Assembly (NCBI GenBank): GCA_947492385.1
Contig: CANLMX010000010.1
Location: 1 to 56,442 of the forward strand
Direction: 5' to 3'
Source: Planctomycetaceae bacterium
GTDB lineage: Bacteria > Planctomycetota > Phycisphaerae > Phycisphaerales > SM1A02
Length of the DNA: 56,442 nucleotides
The position numbers and the translations under genes are program-made. This document shows positions 32,463-42,933 of the stretch, piece by piece (the stretch's first letter is position 1; the number at the start of each line of letters is the position of its first letter). The notes beneath the pieces were generated by a model that worked only from the letters and a program-made list of their open reading frames with translations, made no database searches and was not told the DNA's origin.

Positions 32463-34043
32463 TCAGGCCAGTTGGAACTCGGGAAGTGCGGTGATGAGCG
32501 CGAGCGTCGAAAGCGTGCGCTCGGCGCGCGCGCCCGGCGCGGTCTGCTGCGTCGCGAAGCGGACGAGCTCGTCGCGACGCGCGGGATGTGCGGGCGCGGC
32601 AAGCGTGACCGAGAGCAGGCGGTCGACGAGCTGCTCGGGGGCGAGGTCTGCGGCGCGGTCGGGGCGCGCGGAAGCCGCCGCGGCACGGTTGGCCGGGGCT
32701 TCGTCCGCGCGATCGGCCGCGCCCGCCACCAGCGCGTCCGCGTCGAATCGCGCGGAGTCGTTCTCCCAGTCGTACATGCCCGGGCGCTTGCCGGTCAGCA
32801 GGTACACGGCCAGGTTCTGGCGCACGAAGAGCGTGCTGGTGTTGATCCAGCTGCGCCCGCCGTCCCAGCCCTTGACGTTGGGCGGCTGGAACAGGTCCTG
32901 GCCCATCAGTTCGCATGCCGCGGTGAGCGACGAGAGCTGCCGTGGCGGCGTCCCCAGCTGCCGGATGGTCTGCACCACCAGCTGCGCGGGGCTCTTGATG
33001 ACCGACGCACGGTTGGACGCATCGAAGAAGTGCGCGCTGCGGAACAGCTTCGCGAGCACCGGTCGCAGCTCGTACTGCTGCGCGCGCAGCTCCGCGGCCA
33101 TCGCATCGACGGCGGCGGCGCGGGCGGCGGCGTGGCTGGGCGCAAGATCCTGCTCGGGCACGTCGTTGACGAAGAAGCGGTGGAGCTTGCCGCAGACGAA
33201 CCGACTGCACTCGGTGCGCTCGAGCGCGATGCGCACGAAGTCGTCGCCGTTCCAGTTTCCGCGGCGGCCGAGGATGGACTTCGGGCCGCCGTCGTGGTTG
33301 TTCTCCCGGAAGACGAAGTCCTCGCCCTCCAGCGTGTACCCGGTGAGGGCGCGCGCCCCTTCCTTGATGTCCTGTTCCGTGTAGCCGCTGCCTTCGCCGA
33401 GCACGAAGAGCTCGAGGAGCTCGCGCGCGAGGTTCTCGTTCGGGCGCCCGCGGCGGCTGTCGTCGTTGTCCAGGTACCGGATCATCGCGGGATCGCGGAT
33501 GACGTTGAGCACCAGCGTCGCGAAGTTGCCCGCGGCGTGGGTGCGGAACAGCTGGTTCTGCTGGAACATCAGCCAGCTGTCCTCGATGGTCCGCGCGCCC
33601 GTGGCGAAGTGCCCGTGCCAGAAGAGCGTGAGCTTCTCCTCGAGCGGGCGCGCAGACTCGATCATGCGCGCAAGCCACCACTCGCGCAGCGACTGCAGCT
33701 GCCGGCGGTCCTCGGCCTTCGTCTGGTTCTCCTTGCGCTCGAGGCGCTCGACCGTGGCCTCGTCGCGCTCGCGGCGCGCTCGCTGCAGCTGTTCGCGTTC
33801 CTCGCGCGTGAGCGGGGGGATGAGGTCGCGATCGAAGTCGTCGGGCGAGACGGGCTTCGCGGGCTGGCCGTCGTAGTTCACGATCAGGTCCACCGCGCGA
33901 TCGAGTCCAATCGCGGCAAGCGCGTCGACCTGCGCGGGCGTGCCTCCGAAGCCGGCCCGAGCCAGCAGGTGGCGGGCGGCCGAGGCGTCGAACCGGGCCG
34001 CCGGCAGTGGCGCGAGGTCGGCGGTCGGCGGGCGGCGTGTCAT
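32463..34043 (-). CDS. DUF1800 domain protein
   Basis: The 526-residue protein carries the DUF1800 landmarks: ARHLLARAGFGGTPAQVDAL near the N-terminus, then WWLARMIESARPLEEKLTLFWHGHFAT (cited in part), NENLARELLELFVLGEG, the QDIKEGARALTGYT block, and a C-terminal PPNVKGWDGG with W in STLFVRQN context. Function is unknown; it is the standard partner of DUF1501. A low-complexity Ala/Asp/Arg stretch interrupts it near residues 435-470. Its start overlaps the stop of the upstream membrane-protein gene by 4 bp (34040-34043), so the three genes form an operon. No clear signal peptide is seen, unlike the DUF1501 partner. Confidence 0.9.
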   Translation of the reverse strand: MTRRPPTADLAPLPAARFDASAARHLLARAGFGGTPAQVDALAAIGLDRAVDLIVNYDGQPAKPVSPDDFDRDLIPPLTREEREQLQRARRERDEATVERLERKENQTKAEDRRQLQSLREWWLARMIESARPLEEKLTLFWHGHFATGARTIEDSWLMFQQNQLFRTHAAGNFATLVLNVIRDPAMIRYLDNDDSRRGRPNENLARELLELFVLGEGSGYTEQDIKEGARALTGYTLEGEDFVFRENNHDGGPKSILGRRGNWNGDDFVRIALERTECSRFVCGKLHRFFVNDVPEQDLAPSHAAARAAAVDAMAAELRAQQYELRPVLAKLFRSAHFFDASNRASVIKSPAQLVVQTIRQLGTPPRQLSSLTAACELMGQDLFQPPNVKGWDGGRSWINTSTLFVRQNLAVYLLTGKRPGMYDWENDSARFDADALVAGAADRADEAPANRAAAASARPDRAADLAPEQLVDRLLSVTLAAPAHPARRDELVRFATQQTAPGARAERTLSTLALITALPEFQLA

Positions 34044-35263
34044 GGCAGGAGAACGCGGATCGGGTGGCCCGGATTGCGGGTCCCCATGGCCCGGCCCGCC
34101 AGGAGCGCTACGACCACCGGGACGGGCATGAGCATGGTCAGGAAGTCGACCGCGCCCAGGAGGTAGCAGGGCAGCCCGAGCGCCAGGACTCCCAGCGTGG
34201 CGGTCCGGGGGGCCCCACGGGATTCCAGGATCAGGAGGACGGGAAAGAGCAGCCCGTACGCGCCCAGGAAGGTCATGTAGAGCGGTTCGCCGGGCAGGAG
34301 CGCGGTGGTCGCGCCTCCCGCGAGCGGCGCGTGGCCTTCGGGCAGCGACGGGCCCAGCGTGAACGTGAAGGCCGGCGTGGCCAGCAGCACGGCCGCCGCC
34401 ACGAGCGCCGCGACCGGCCGTCCTGTGATGCGGATCGAGGGCGCGGCGGCAAGAAGTTCGCGCAGGTGCACCGCGACGGTGAAGAGGAGCTGGAGCGCCC
34501 ACAGCGCCACGATGGCCGGCCCGATGCGCGGTGCCCCGGTGGCAGCGTCGAAGAACGTGGCGATCATCATGAGCATCGCGGCGAACGTGAGGCCGAACGT
34601 GGCGAACGCGACGCGGGGCTGCGGCGCCTGCTGCACGGCGCGGTGGAACGTCAGGTCGAAGAAGGGACTTGCCAGGAAGCCCGCGACGATCGTCGGCAGC
34701 GCAAAGGCAAGCGGCATCCGGCCGAGGAGCGGTTCGATCGTTGCATGCGAGGCGCCCGCGCTCGCCGCGACGGCAGCGTCGCTGGTCGCGGAGAGCGCCT
34801 CGGCGCCCGCCGCGAGCCCCCCGGGCAGGAGCAGCACCAACGGGCTGGCGATCGTCGCCACGGTGCCTGCCATACGCCAGAACGCGTCACCTCGGGCGGC
34901 GAGCGCCAAGCCGGCCACGAGCAGCGCGATCGGCACGCCGGTGGCCACCACGGTGCGCATGGCGGGATCCGCCACGACGAACGCCTGCGCCGCCCAGCCC
35001 GCGAACCACGCCTGGTACGCGATCGTGATCGCCGAGAACAGCGAGCAGGTCCATCCGAGGCGTTCGACCAGCGCGCGCGAGCGGTCGCGGTCGAGCACGA
35101 ACCCGAAGGCCGCGCAGCCGAGGACGTTCGGCACCATGAACGCCAGGAATCCCGGCCATCCCCAGAGCCTGAGCATGATGAACGGCAGGTACATGCCGAT
35201 GCACCACGTCCAGCTCGACGTGCAGTAGAGGCCCCACTGGATGCTCTCGAGGGGCCGTCGCAC
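34040..35263 (-). CDS. polytopic membrane protein of unknown function
   Basis: The 407-residue protein has about eleven hydrophobic helices. Its first helices (YCTSSWTWCIGMYLPFIMLR, then WGWPGFLAFMVPNVLG) recall the N-terminus of sodium:solute symporter-like proteins with an unwound Gly/Pro region, but no family signature is complete. It precedes and overlaps DUF1800. It could supply or remove the substrate of the DUF1501/DUF1800 pair, which is an inference from position only. The gene starts 3 bp before the hotdog gene's stop region on the same strand. Confidence 0.65.
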   Translation of the reverse strand: MRRPLESIQWGLYCTSSWTWCIGMYLPFIMLRLWGWPGFLAFMVPNVLGCAAFGFVLDRDRSRALVERLGWTCSLFSAITIAYQAWFAGWAAQAFVVADPAMRTVVATGVPIALLVAGLALAARGDAFWRMAGTVATIASPLVLLLPGGLAAGAEALSATSDAAVAASAGASHATIEPLLGRMPLAFALPTIVAGFLASPFFDLTFHRAVQQAPQPRVAFATFGLTFAAMLMMIATFFDAATGAPRIGPAIVALWALQLLFTVAVHLRELLAAAPSIRITGRPVAALVAAAVLLATPAFTFTLGPSLPEGHAPLAGGATTALLPGEPLYMTFLGAYGLLFPVLLILESRGAPRTATLGVLALGLPCYLLGAVDFLTMLMPVPVVVALLAGRAMGTRNPGHPIRVLLP

Positions 35264-35266
35264 GGT

Positions 35267-35890
35267 TCAGCGCTTGCGGCGGCGTTCGAGCTTCGCCTTG
35301 ATGATCGCCTTCGGCGAGCAGTGGAAGGTGATGTCACACTTGCCGACGAGCGGGGCCTTGATCCCGGGCTTGTGGACGTGCTGGCGGATCTCCATCTCGA
35401 GCGCGATGTTGAACTCGCCGCCGGCCTTCAGCTTCTGGGTGAGGTCCTCGGAGTTCATCACCTCGTACATGGCGGGCCCCAAGCACGGGCGGAGGAAGCG
35501 GTAGCGCATCTCCTTGCAGACCACCATGTAGTCGCTGCCGCAGCGGGCGAAGAGGTACATGCCGCCGGCGACCTCGGAGTTGCCCAGGAGCGCCGCGCCG
35601 GCCATTGCGTTGTACCAGTTGCGGTTGAAGCGACGGAACGGAAGCACCGCCACGAAGCTGTTCTCCGAGACGGACTTCATCGTGATGCCCGACCGGAACG
35701 CATAGGGCAGCCAGATGCTGCTGAAGAGCTTCTGGATGACGGTGCTCTTCGTGCTGGTCCGGCTGAGCCAGGCCTCGACCTTGTCACCGAAGCCCATCGC
35801 CGGGAGCGCCGTGCGAGCGGTCTTGCCGTCGGCGCTGATGCGCGCGTTCAGGGCTTCGGCAGGCTCGGGCTGTGCGTTCGCGGAGGACAT
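35267..35890 (-). CDS. hotdog-fold protein (DUF4442/PaaI-like)
   Basis: The 207-residue protein has the hotdog pattern of DUF4442 and thioesterase-like proteins: IWLPYAFRSGITMKSVSEN followed by FRRFNRNWYNAMAGAALLGNSEVAGG (cited in parts), then a long strand-rich half ending in CDITFHCSPKAIIKAKLERR. Members are thought to act on acyl-CoA thioesters, but catalytic residues are not obvious here. The ATG at 35890 has TAGAAT (35902-35907, minus strand) 11 nt upstream. It heads the leftward block that continues with the membrane protein, DUF1800 and DUF1501. Confidence 0.75.
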   Translation of the reverse strand: MSSANAQPEPAEALNARISADGKTARTALPAMGFGDKVEAWLSRTSTKSTVIQKLFSSIWLPYAFRSGITMKSVSENSFVAVLPFRRFNRNWYNAMAGAALLGNSEVAGGMYLFARCGSDYMVVCKEMRYRFLRPCLGPAMYEVMNSEDLTQKLKAGGEFNIALEMEIRQHVHKPGIKAPLVGKCDITFHCSPKAIIKAKLERRRKR

Positions 35891-35959
35891 CGGAACCCCG
35901 GATTCTAGCCCGGGCTGCGCCTGCGGCACGTTGCGCGGATTCCGTGTGAAATCACCGAT

Positions 35960-36790
35960 ATGACGCGAATCGCCGCATGTTCGTGGAGCCTGATGACTGC
36001 ATCGCCGGACGAACTTGCCGACGCGCTCGCGCGGTGCGGGCTTGACGCCGTGCAGCTGGCGCTGGTGCCGTGCGTCGAGGAGCCGCAGGCGTGGGGCGAC
36101 GCGGTGGAGCGCCTTCGCGCGCGGGGCGTGCAGGTGGTGAGCGGGATGCTGGCGACGGTGGGCGAGGACTATTCGACGCTCGAGTCGATCGCGCGCACGG
36201 GCGGCGTGCGGCCGGACGCGACGTGGCCGGCGACACGCGCGCTGGCGGAACGCGTCGCGGCGCATGCGGGCGCGCACGGTGTGGGACTGGTGACGTTCCA
36301 CGCGGGGTTCATCCCGCACGAGCGCACAAGTGCGGAGCGGCGGGTGATGGTCGCGCGGCTGCGCGAGGTGGCCGACCTGTTCGCGGCGCGCGGCGTGCGT
36401 GTGGCGTTCGAGACGGGACAGGAGGCCGCGGACACTTTGTTGGGCGCGCTGGACGAGATCGCCCACCCGAACGTCGGCGTGAACTTCGATCCGGCGAACA
36501 TGATCCTCTACGGCATGGGGGACCCGGTGGCGGCGCTGCGGGCGCTGGCGCCCTACGTGAGCCAGGTGCACGTGAAGGATGCGGTGCCGACGGAGGTGCC
36601 GGGGACGTGGGGACGGGAAGTGGTGGCGGGAACGGGAGCGGTGGACTGGAAGGCGTTCCTGTCCGAGGTGCGTCGGCTGCCCCGGGTGGTGGACCTGGTG
36701 ATCGAGCGCGAGGCGGGGCCCACGCGCGAGGCGGACATCCGCACGGCGGCGAAATTGATCCGGGATCTCGGGAATGATGTTCCGGTCTAG
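35960..36790 (+). CDS. sugar phosphate isomerase/epimerase family TIM-barrel protein
   Basis: The 276-residue protein belongs to the xylose-isomerase-like TIM barrel superfamily. The segments CSWSLMTASPDELADALARCGLD (in part), VTFHAGFIP, VAFETGQE, VGVNFDPANMILYGMGDP and VHVKDAVP carry the conserved metal-binding His, Glu, Asp and His positions. Planctomycetes have many copies, generally of unknown sugar substrate. It starts near ATG 35960 with only a weak TGAAAT element upstream. The FmdB-like gene follows 9 bp later. Confidence 0.88.
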   Translation: MTRIAACSWSLMTASPDELADALARCGLDAVQLALVPCVEEPQAWGDAVERLRARGVQVVSGMLATVGEDYSTLESIARTGGVRPDATWPATRALAERVAAHAGAHGVGLVTFHAGFIPHERTSAERRVMVARLREVADLFAARGVRVAFETGQEAADTLLGALDEIAHPNVGVNFDPANMILYGMGDPVAALRALAPYVSQVHVKDAVPTEVPGTWGREVVAGTGAVDWKAFLSEVRRLPRVVDLVIEREAGPTREADIRTAAKLIRDLGNDVPV

Positions 36791-36799
36791 GATTCGGGG

Positions 36800-39164
<2,365 letters not shown>

Positions 39165-39173
39165 TTGCGCGCC

Positions 39174-39192
39174 GTGACGCGCGCCGCGTCAC
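39174..39192. terminator. hairpin between ligA and the convergent small membrane gene
   Basis: GTGACGC-GCGCC-GCGTCAC is a perfect 7-bp inverted repeat starting 10 bp after the ligA stop. The right arm contains the TGA of the opposite gene. There is no T-tract. Confidence 0.5.
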
Positions 39193-39593
39193 TCCGTGCT
39201 GAAGCTCAACTTGCCGTCCCGCCCGACGGCGCAGCGCCCCACCTTCCCGTCGCGCTGCGTGAACTCGACGGCGATCCCCGCCATGGGCTCACCGCGCACC
39301 ACCTCCGCCCACGCCCATGCGTCGGCCTCGTTGCTCGACTGCGGCGCCACCAGCACGCTCTGGCCCGCATCCGTCGGATCGACGCGGCGCAGGCTGAACG
39401 CGGGGTCCTTGCCTTCCTCGCGCGTCACGCTCAGGAAGTACGCCTGCCCCTCGACCGCCACCGCGGGGAAGTCCACGCGCGGCGGCTTCGGGAAGAGCGT
39501 GCCTCCGAAGATCTTCGCCGCAAAGAACGCCAGCACCAGGAACACCGCGATGCTGATGGCGATGCTGCGAAGGAACAGGAGGAACTGGTTCAC
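39189..39593 (-). CDS. single-pass membrane protein of unknown function
   Basis: The 134-residue protein has one N-terminal transmembrane helix (about 8-30, IAISIAVFLVLAFFAAKIFGG in part) and a soluble region with Trp and Asp/Glu clusters (DAWAWAEVVRGEPM). I recognise no family. Its GTG start (39593) overlaps the stop of uppP by 4 bp, so it is the third gene of the ilvC-uppP unit and translationally coupled. A role near the membrane next to undecaprenyl phosphate recycling is an inference from position. Confidence 0.6.
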   Translation of the reverse strand: MNQFLLFLRSIAISIAVFLVLAFFAAKIFGGTLFPKPPRVDFPAVAVEGQAYFLSVTREEGKDPAFSLRRVDPTDAGQSVLVAPQSSNEADAWAWAEVVRGEPMAGIAVEFTQRDGKVGRCAVGRDGKLSFSTE

Positions 39594-40540
39594 GCCCCGA
39601 TTCTAAGCCCCCACCGCCAGGTGAGGATGAGCACCGTCGCCGCCACCGCGATCCGCCACCACCCGAACAGGGCCAGCGTGTGCCGTCCGAGGTAGCGCAC
39701 CAGGAAATCCACCGCGAGCGCCGCGCTCGCCCACGCCACCAGCACACCGCTCACGAGGGGCAGCCACCCACCGACCGCGGCGACGAAGTTCGACCATTCA
39801 CCGGCCTTCACGATCTTGAGCGCGCTGTAGCCGCTTGCCGCCGACAGCGTCACGAGGCCAAGCAGGAAGCTGAATTCCGCCGCCGCCACGCCTCCGAGCC
39901 CAACGAGCAGCCCGCCGACGATGGTCGCCAGGCTCCGGCTCGTGCCGGGCCACAGCGCCAGGCACTGCAGCACCCCGATGAACGCCGCCTGGCCCGCGGT
40001 CATGCGCGCGAGCGCCACGCCGGTCTGGTCGCGCAGGTCGCCGGCGGCCGCCGCCAGTCGCCGTGCATCCTGCTCCTCGCGCAGGCGCCGCGACTGCCAC
40101 GGCGCGATCGCGAGCATGATGACGCCGCCCACCGCAAGCGCGCCGATCACGGGCATCGGCGAGAAGAGATTCGCCTTCACCCAGTCCTTCACGGCGAGCG
40201 CGACCACCGCGGCCGGGAGGAACGCGATCATCACGTTGCGCGCCACGATCCACCCGGTGCGCGCGGCTTCGTCCTGCGGCACGCCGCGCAGTCCGCATCG
40301 CGCGCGCGCGATCGTGCCCCCGGCCATCTGCGCGACGCGCCGGCGATAGAGGCCGAGCACCGCGAGGATCGCGCCGCCCTGGATGATGATCTCGAAGTCC
40401 TTGAGTGCCTCGGCCTGCGCGGGATCGCGGTCGAGTCCCAGGAGCGCCGACGTGAGGATCAGGTGCCCCGTGCTCGAGACGGGCAGGTACTCGGTGACCC
40501 CCTCGACGATGCCGAGGATCCATGCGTCGAACGGCGTCAT
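39590..40540 (-). CDS. uppP: undecaprenyl-diphosphate phosphatase UppP (BacA)
   Basis: UppP dephosphorylates undecaprenyl diphosphate to recycle the carrier lipid for peptidoglycan and other polymers. The 316-residue polytopic protein has the catalytic signatures EGVTEYLPVSSTGHLIL (residues about 13-29) and the second PGTSRS motif (LWPGTSRSLATI). It is somewhat longer than E. coli UppP, mainly through a cytoplasmic loop around residues 72-95. The ATG at 40540 overlaps the ilvC stop by 4 bp; the longer frame to 40669 is inside ilvC. Confidence 0.96.
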   Translation of the reverse strand: MTPFDAWILGIVEGVTEYLPVSSTGHLILTSALLGLDRDPAQAEALKDFEIIIQGGAILAVLGLYRRRVAQMAGGTIARARCGLRGVPQDEAARTGWIVARNVMIAFLPAAVVALAVKDWVKANLFSPMPVIGALAVGGVIMLAIAPWQSRRLREEQDARRLAAAAGDLRDQTGVALARMTAGQAAFIGVLQCLALWPGTSRSLATIVGGLLVGLGGVAAAEFSFLLGLVTLSAASGYSALKIVKAGEWSNFVAAVGGWLPLVSGVLVAWASAALAVDFLVRYLGRHTLALFGWWRIAVAATVLILTWRWGLRIGA

Positions 40541-41589
40541 GGGTGCGCGGCATCCTTCCCGCCGGCGGCGCCCGGCTCCTGCGCGAGCCACGGCATCAGT
40601 GCACGCACCTCGCGTCCGGCCTCTTCGATCGGGAGCGCCGCCGCGGACGCCCGTTGCGCCAGGAACCACGGCGCACCCGCGTCATGGTCGTCCTGCATCC
40701 GCTTCGTGAAGCGGCCGGAACGGATTTCGTCGAGGAGCGTCTGCATCGCGGCGCGCACGTGGTCATCGACCATCACGGGCGCCGCGCTGTAGGTGCCGAA
40801 CTCGGCGGTGTTGCTGATCGCCGCGCGCATGCCGGCGGGGCCACGTGCGTACAGCAGGTCTGCCACCTGCTTGATCTCGTGGACGCATTCGGTGTAGGCG
40901 AGCGCCGGCGGGTAACCCGCCGCGACCAGCGTCTCGAACGCGGCCTGCGCCAGGCCCAGCATCCCGCCGCACAGCACGGCCTGCTCGCCGAAGAGGTCGG
41001 TCACTGCTTCGGCCTCGAACGTGGTGCGTACTACGCCCGCCCGCCCGCAGCCGATCGCGGTCGCCCAGGCGCGCGCGAACTCGAGCGCCGTCGGCTCGCC
41101 CTCGGCGGCCTCGCGCTCCTGCGCCACCGCAAGCAGGGCCGGAATCCCCTGGCCCATGGTGAAGCGTTCGCGCAACGTGGTGCCGGGGCCCTTCGGCGCA
41201 ACCAGCACGACACCGATGCCCGCGGCCGGCCGCACCAGGCCGAAGTGCACGCTGGACCCGTGGATGAAGCCCACGGTCTGCCCGGCACGCACGCACGGCG
41301 CAAGCGCGTCGCGCCATGCCGCCTGATGGACTTCGTCGGGCAGGGCCACCACGACCAGCGCGGCGCCCTCGACGGCCTGCGGGACGTCCGCGGTGGCCAG
41401 CCCCTCGGACGCGGCCCGTGCACGCGCCTCGGAGCCTGCGCGTCCGGTCACGATGACGTCGACCCCGCTGTCGCGCAGGTTCAGGGCATGGGCGCGGCCT
41501 TGGTTTCCGTAGCCCACGACGGCGACGCGCCGGCCTTGGAGCGCGGCGGTCGCAAGATCCTGCTCCAAGGGCATTTGCGGACTGTTCAT
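40537..41589 (-). CDS. ilvC: ketol-acid reductoisomerase (class I)
   Basis: IlvC isomerises and reduces acetolactate or acetohydroxybutyrate in Val, Leu and Ile synthesis with NADPH and Mg2+. The 350-residue product has the Rossmann motif VVGYGNQGRAHALNLRDSG (cited as such), APKGPG, TDLFGEQAVLCGG with metal-binding Asp/Glu, and ECVHEIK. Length is that of class I enzymes. It appears as an orphan, without ilvB/ilvN nearby, and is translationally coupled to uppP by a 4-bp overlap. The ATG at 41589 is preferred over 41766. It is divergent from the PilZ gene. Confidence 0.93.
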   Translation of the reverse strand: MNSPQMPLEQDLATAALQGRRVAVVGYGNQGRAHALNLRDSGVDVIVTGRAGSEARARAASEGLATADVPQAVEGAALVVVALPDEVHQAAWRDALAPCVRAGQTVGFIHGSSVHFGLVRPAAGIGVVLVAPKGPGTTLRERFTMGQGIPALLAVAQEREAAEGEPTALEFARAWATAIGCGRAGVVRTTFEAEAVTDLFGEQAVLCGGMLGLAQAAFETLVAAGYPPALAYTECVHEIKQVADLLYARGPAGMRAAISNTAEFGTYSAAPVMVDDHVRAAMQTLLDEIRSGRFTKRMQDDHDAGAPWFLAQRASAAALPIEEAGREVRALMPWLAQEPGAAGGKDAAHP

Positions 41590-41764
41590 GGGCCGATATC
41601 CGCAGGGAGAAACCCGCGGAGGCACCGACTTTACGCGAAATCTGACAGAAAGAGCGCCTGATTTGCCTGACCAGCCTGCACACGAATCCCACACTGTCTG
41701 AGTCGCCCCTGCACGCGGCCCGTCGTATCGACGGAGCTTCAGGATCCAGGTGGGGCGCACAGGC
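41590..41764. promoter_or_regulatory. divergent promoter region ilvC / PilZ leader
   Basis: This 175-bp stretch must hold the promoters for ilvC (leftward) and for the PilZ leader transcript (rightward). I see no convincing -35/-10 pair; TATCGA near 41726 and CACACT near 41690 are weak candidates for the rightward start. AGGTGG at 41748-41753 is a plausible ribosome site for the upstream ORF at 41765. Confidence 0.35.
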
Positions 41765-41836
41765 ATGGGTCATGGTGTTCGGCTCGGCCTGGTCGGCAGG
41801 TCCGGAGTTGCCCGTTTCAAGGGCAGGTCCGGGTAA
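41765..41836 (+). CDS. upstream ORF (possible leader peptide) of the PilZ gene
   Basis: ATG 41765 opens a 23-codon frame (MGHGVRLGLVGRSGV and then ARFKGRSG) ending with TAA at 41834-41836. AGGTGG (41748-41753) lies upstream. The stop is directly followed by TGCCGAC, the central switching segment of the leader. The two GRSG copies are encoded by an 11-bp direct repeat, GGCAGGTCCGG (41795-41805 and 41822-41832). Translation would melt the first hairpin, so it may act in attenuation. The peptide resembles no known leader. Confidence 0.4.
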   Translation: MGHGVRLGLVGRSGVARFKGRSG

Positions 41837-41867
41837 TGCCGACAAGTCTGGATCGGAGGTGTCGGCA
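41792..41867 (+). promoter_or_regulatory. switch-like leader with alternative hairpins before the PilZ gene
   Basis: GTCGGCA (41792-41798), TGCCGAC (41837-41843) and GTCGGCA (41861-41867) allow two exclusive 7-bp pairings. The first hairpin also holds an inner stem TGCCC/GGGCA (41809-41813, 41821-41825). The second hairpin carries the Shine-Dalgarno GGAGGT (41855-41860) in its loop and ends on the A of the ATG at 41867. This is the geometry of a translational on/off switch. Confidence 0.55.
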
Positions 41868-42385
41868 TGCGGTACCCACGGCCCCAGGCAGTCACGGCAG
41901 ACACGTTTGGCCAAGGAGCTCTTGTCATGGTCCCAGTCGAAGCACCCAACCGCCGGTCGAACGACCGACTTCGGTTCAGCCCCGCGTACACGCGGGTGGT
42001 GGTGATCCCTTCGACACCGGTCGAGGGCAGCGCGGCGCGCGGCGTCATCGAGATCGATGGGGTCGAGCTCGGCCCCGAGTTCGACCTCGATCTCGGCACC
42101 CCCGCCCACGGCCTCGAGGGCCATGGCTACGACGTCTCGATGTCGGGCATGCGGTTCGAGATCGACGAGGAGCTCCCGAAGGGCTCCGAGGTGGCCATCG
42201 AGCTGTATCCGCCCGCCGACCCGGACCCCATCCGCATGCGCGCGACGGTGGTGCGCGTGTTCAGCCGGGACGACGACCCGGGCCCGCGGCGCATGGCCGT
42301 GCAGTTCACCTCGTTCGCCACGCCGCGCGACCGGGAGCGCCTTGCCGCGCGGCTCGAAGCGCGCGCCTGCTGCTGGCCCCAGTGA
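41867..42385 (+). CDS. PilZ domain protein (predicted c-di-GMP receptor)
   Basis: The 172-residue protein contains the PilZ c-di-GMP-binding pair: RRSNDR (RRxxxR, residues 29-34) and DVSMSG (DxSxxG, 89-94), followed by beta strands and VRVFSRDDDPGPRRMAVQF. It would bind cyclic di-GMP and control motility, exopolysaccharide or adhesion through a partner. ATG 41867 has a perfect GGAGGT 6 nt upstream; a second in-frame ATG at 41927 has AAGGAG 8 nt upstream, so two products differing by 20 residues are possible. Strong Shine-Dalgarno sequences are rare in this window. Downstream, a GTG start overlaps its stop. Confidence 0.85.
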   Translation: MRYPRPQAVTADTFGQGALVMVPVEAPNRRSNDRLRFSPAYTRVVVIPSTPVEGSAARGVIEIDGVELGPEFDLDLGTPAHGLEGHGYDVSMSGMRFEIDEELPKGSEVAIELYPPADPDPIRMRATVVRVFSRDDDPGPRRMAVQFTSFATPRDRERLAARLEARACCWPQ

Positions 42386-42933
42386 CCGACCACGCCCTCC
42401 AGCATCCGGCCGTCGCCGCCGAGCGATCGGCGCGCAATGCCGTGGCTGCCGAGATGGCGATCGCGGGACGCGCGCGTTTCCATCCGAACGATGTGTGGAT
42501 CGACGAAGCGCATCGCTCGCGGTGGTCGGATGCGGACGCGACGTGGGTGCTTGCATCCGACGACTGGGCGACGATGCGTGAAGACCTCGCATGCGCCGAG
42601 GGCGCACACGCGGACGGTGCGTCCCGGCCCGATGCCCATGCGTTCGCCGAGGACCCCGGGCTGCCGGGCACGATCGACCCTTCGGCCGGCGCGCACGGCG
42701 CGGCGCTCGCGTCGCTTGCGATCCCCGTCGGTGCCGCCGAGGGCCTGGCCCGACGGGCACGGCGGCGGCTGCGCGCGTCGACGACTGCGGCATCCGCGCT
42801 CGACCACGTCCCTGCGGCGCGCACGCGGCGCGAGCGGCTGGAGCTTGCGTTCTGGTTCATCGTGGGCGGAATCGGGGGACTGCTGCTTGCGGCGGCGGTG
42901 CGGGTGGCTGAGGTGGTCATCGCATGGACGTGA
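42382..42933 (+). CDS. hypothetical protein with C-terminal transmembrane helix
   Basis: The 183-residue product starts at GTG 42382, overlapping the PilZ stop (GTGA), and ends inside rnc with a 10-bp overlap, so the three are coupled. It is Ala/Arg/Asp-rich and mostly disordered-looking, with a single hydrophobic helix near the end (ELAFWFIVGGIGGLLLAAAV). Tail-anchored topology is likely. I recognise no family; its position suggests a partner of the PilZ protein, but this is only inference. Confidence 0.5.
   Translation: MTDHALQHPAVAAERSARNAVAAEMAIAGRARFHPNDVWIDEAHRSRWSDADATWVLASDDWATMREDLACAEGAHADGASRPDAHAFAEDPGLPGTIDPSAGAHGAALASLAIPVGAAEGLARRARRRLRASTTAASALDHVPAARTRRERLELAFWFIVGGIGGLLLAAAVRVAEVVIAWT

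Noticed and set aside
34007-35908. A 633-codon plus-strand frame across the membrane-protein and hotdog genes
   Set aside because: Arg/Gly/Glu/His-rich antisense shadow without homology.
41590-41866. A cyclic-di-GMP (GEMM) riboswitch before the PilZ gene
   Set aside because: Neither the GEMM-I nor the GEMM-II conserved cores could be found; the structure seen is different and reported separately.
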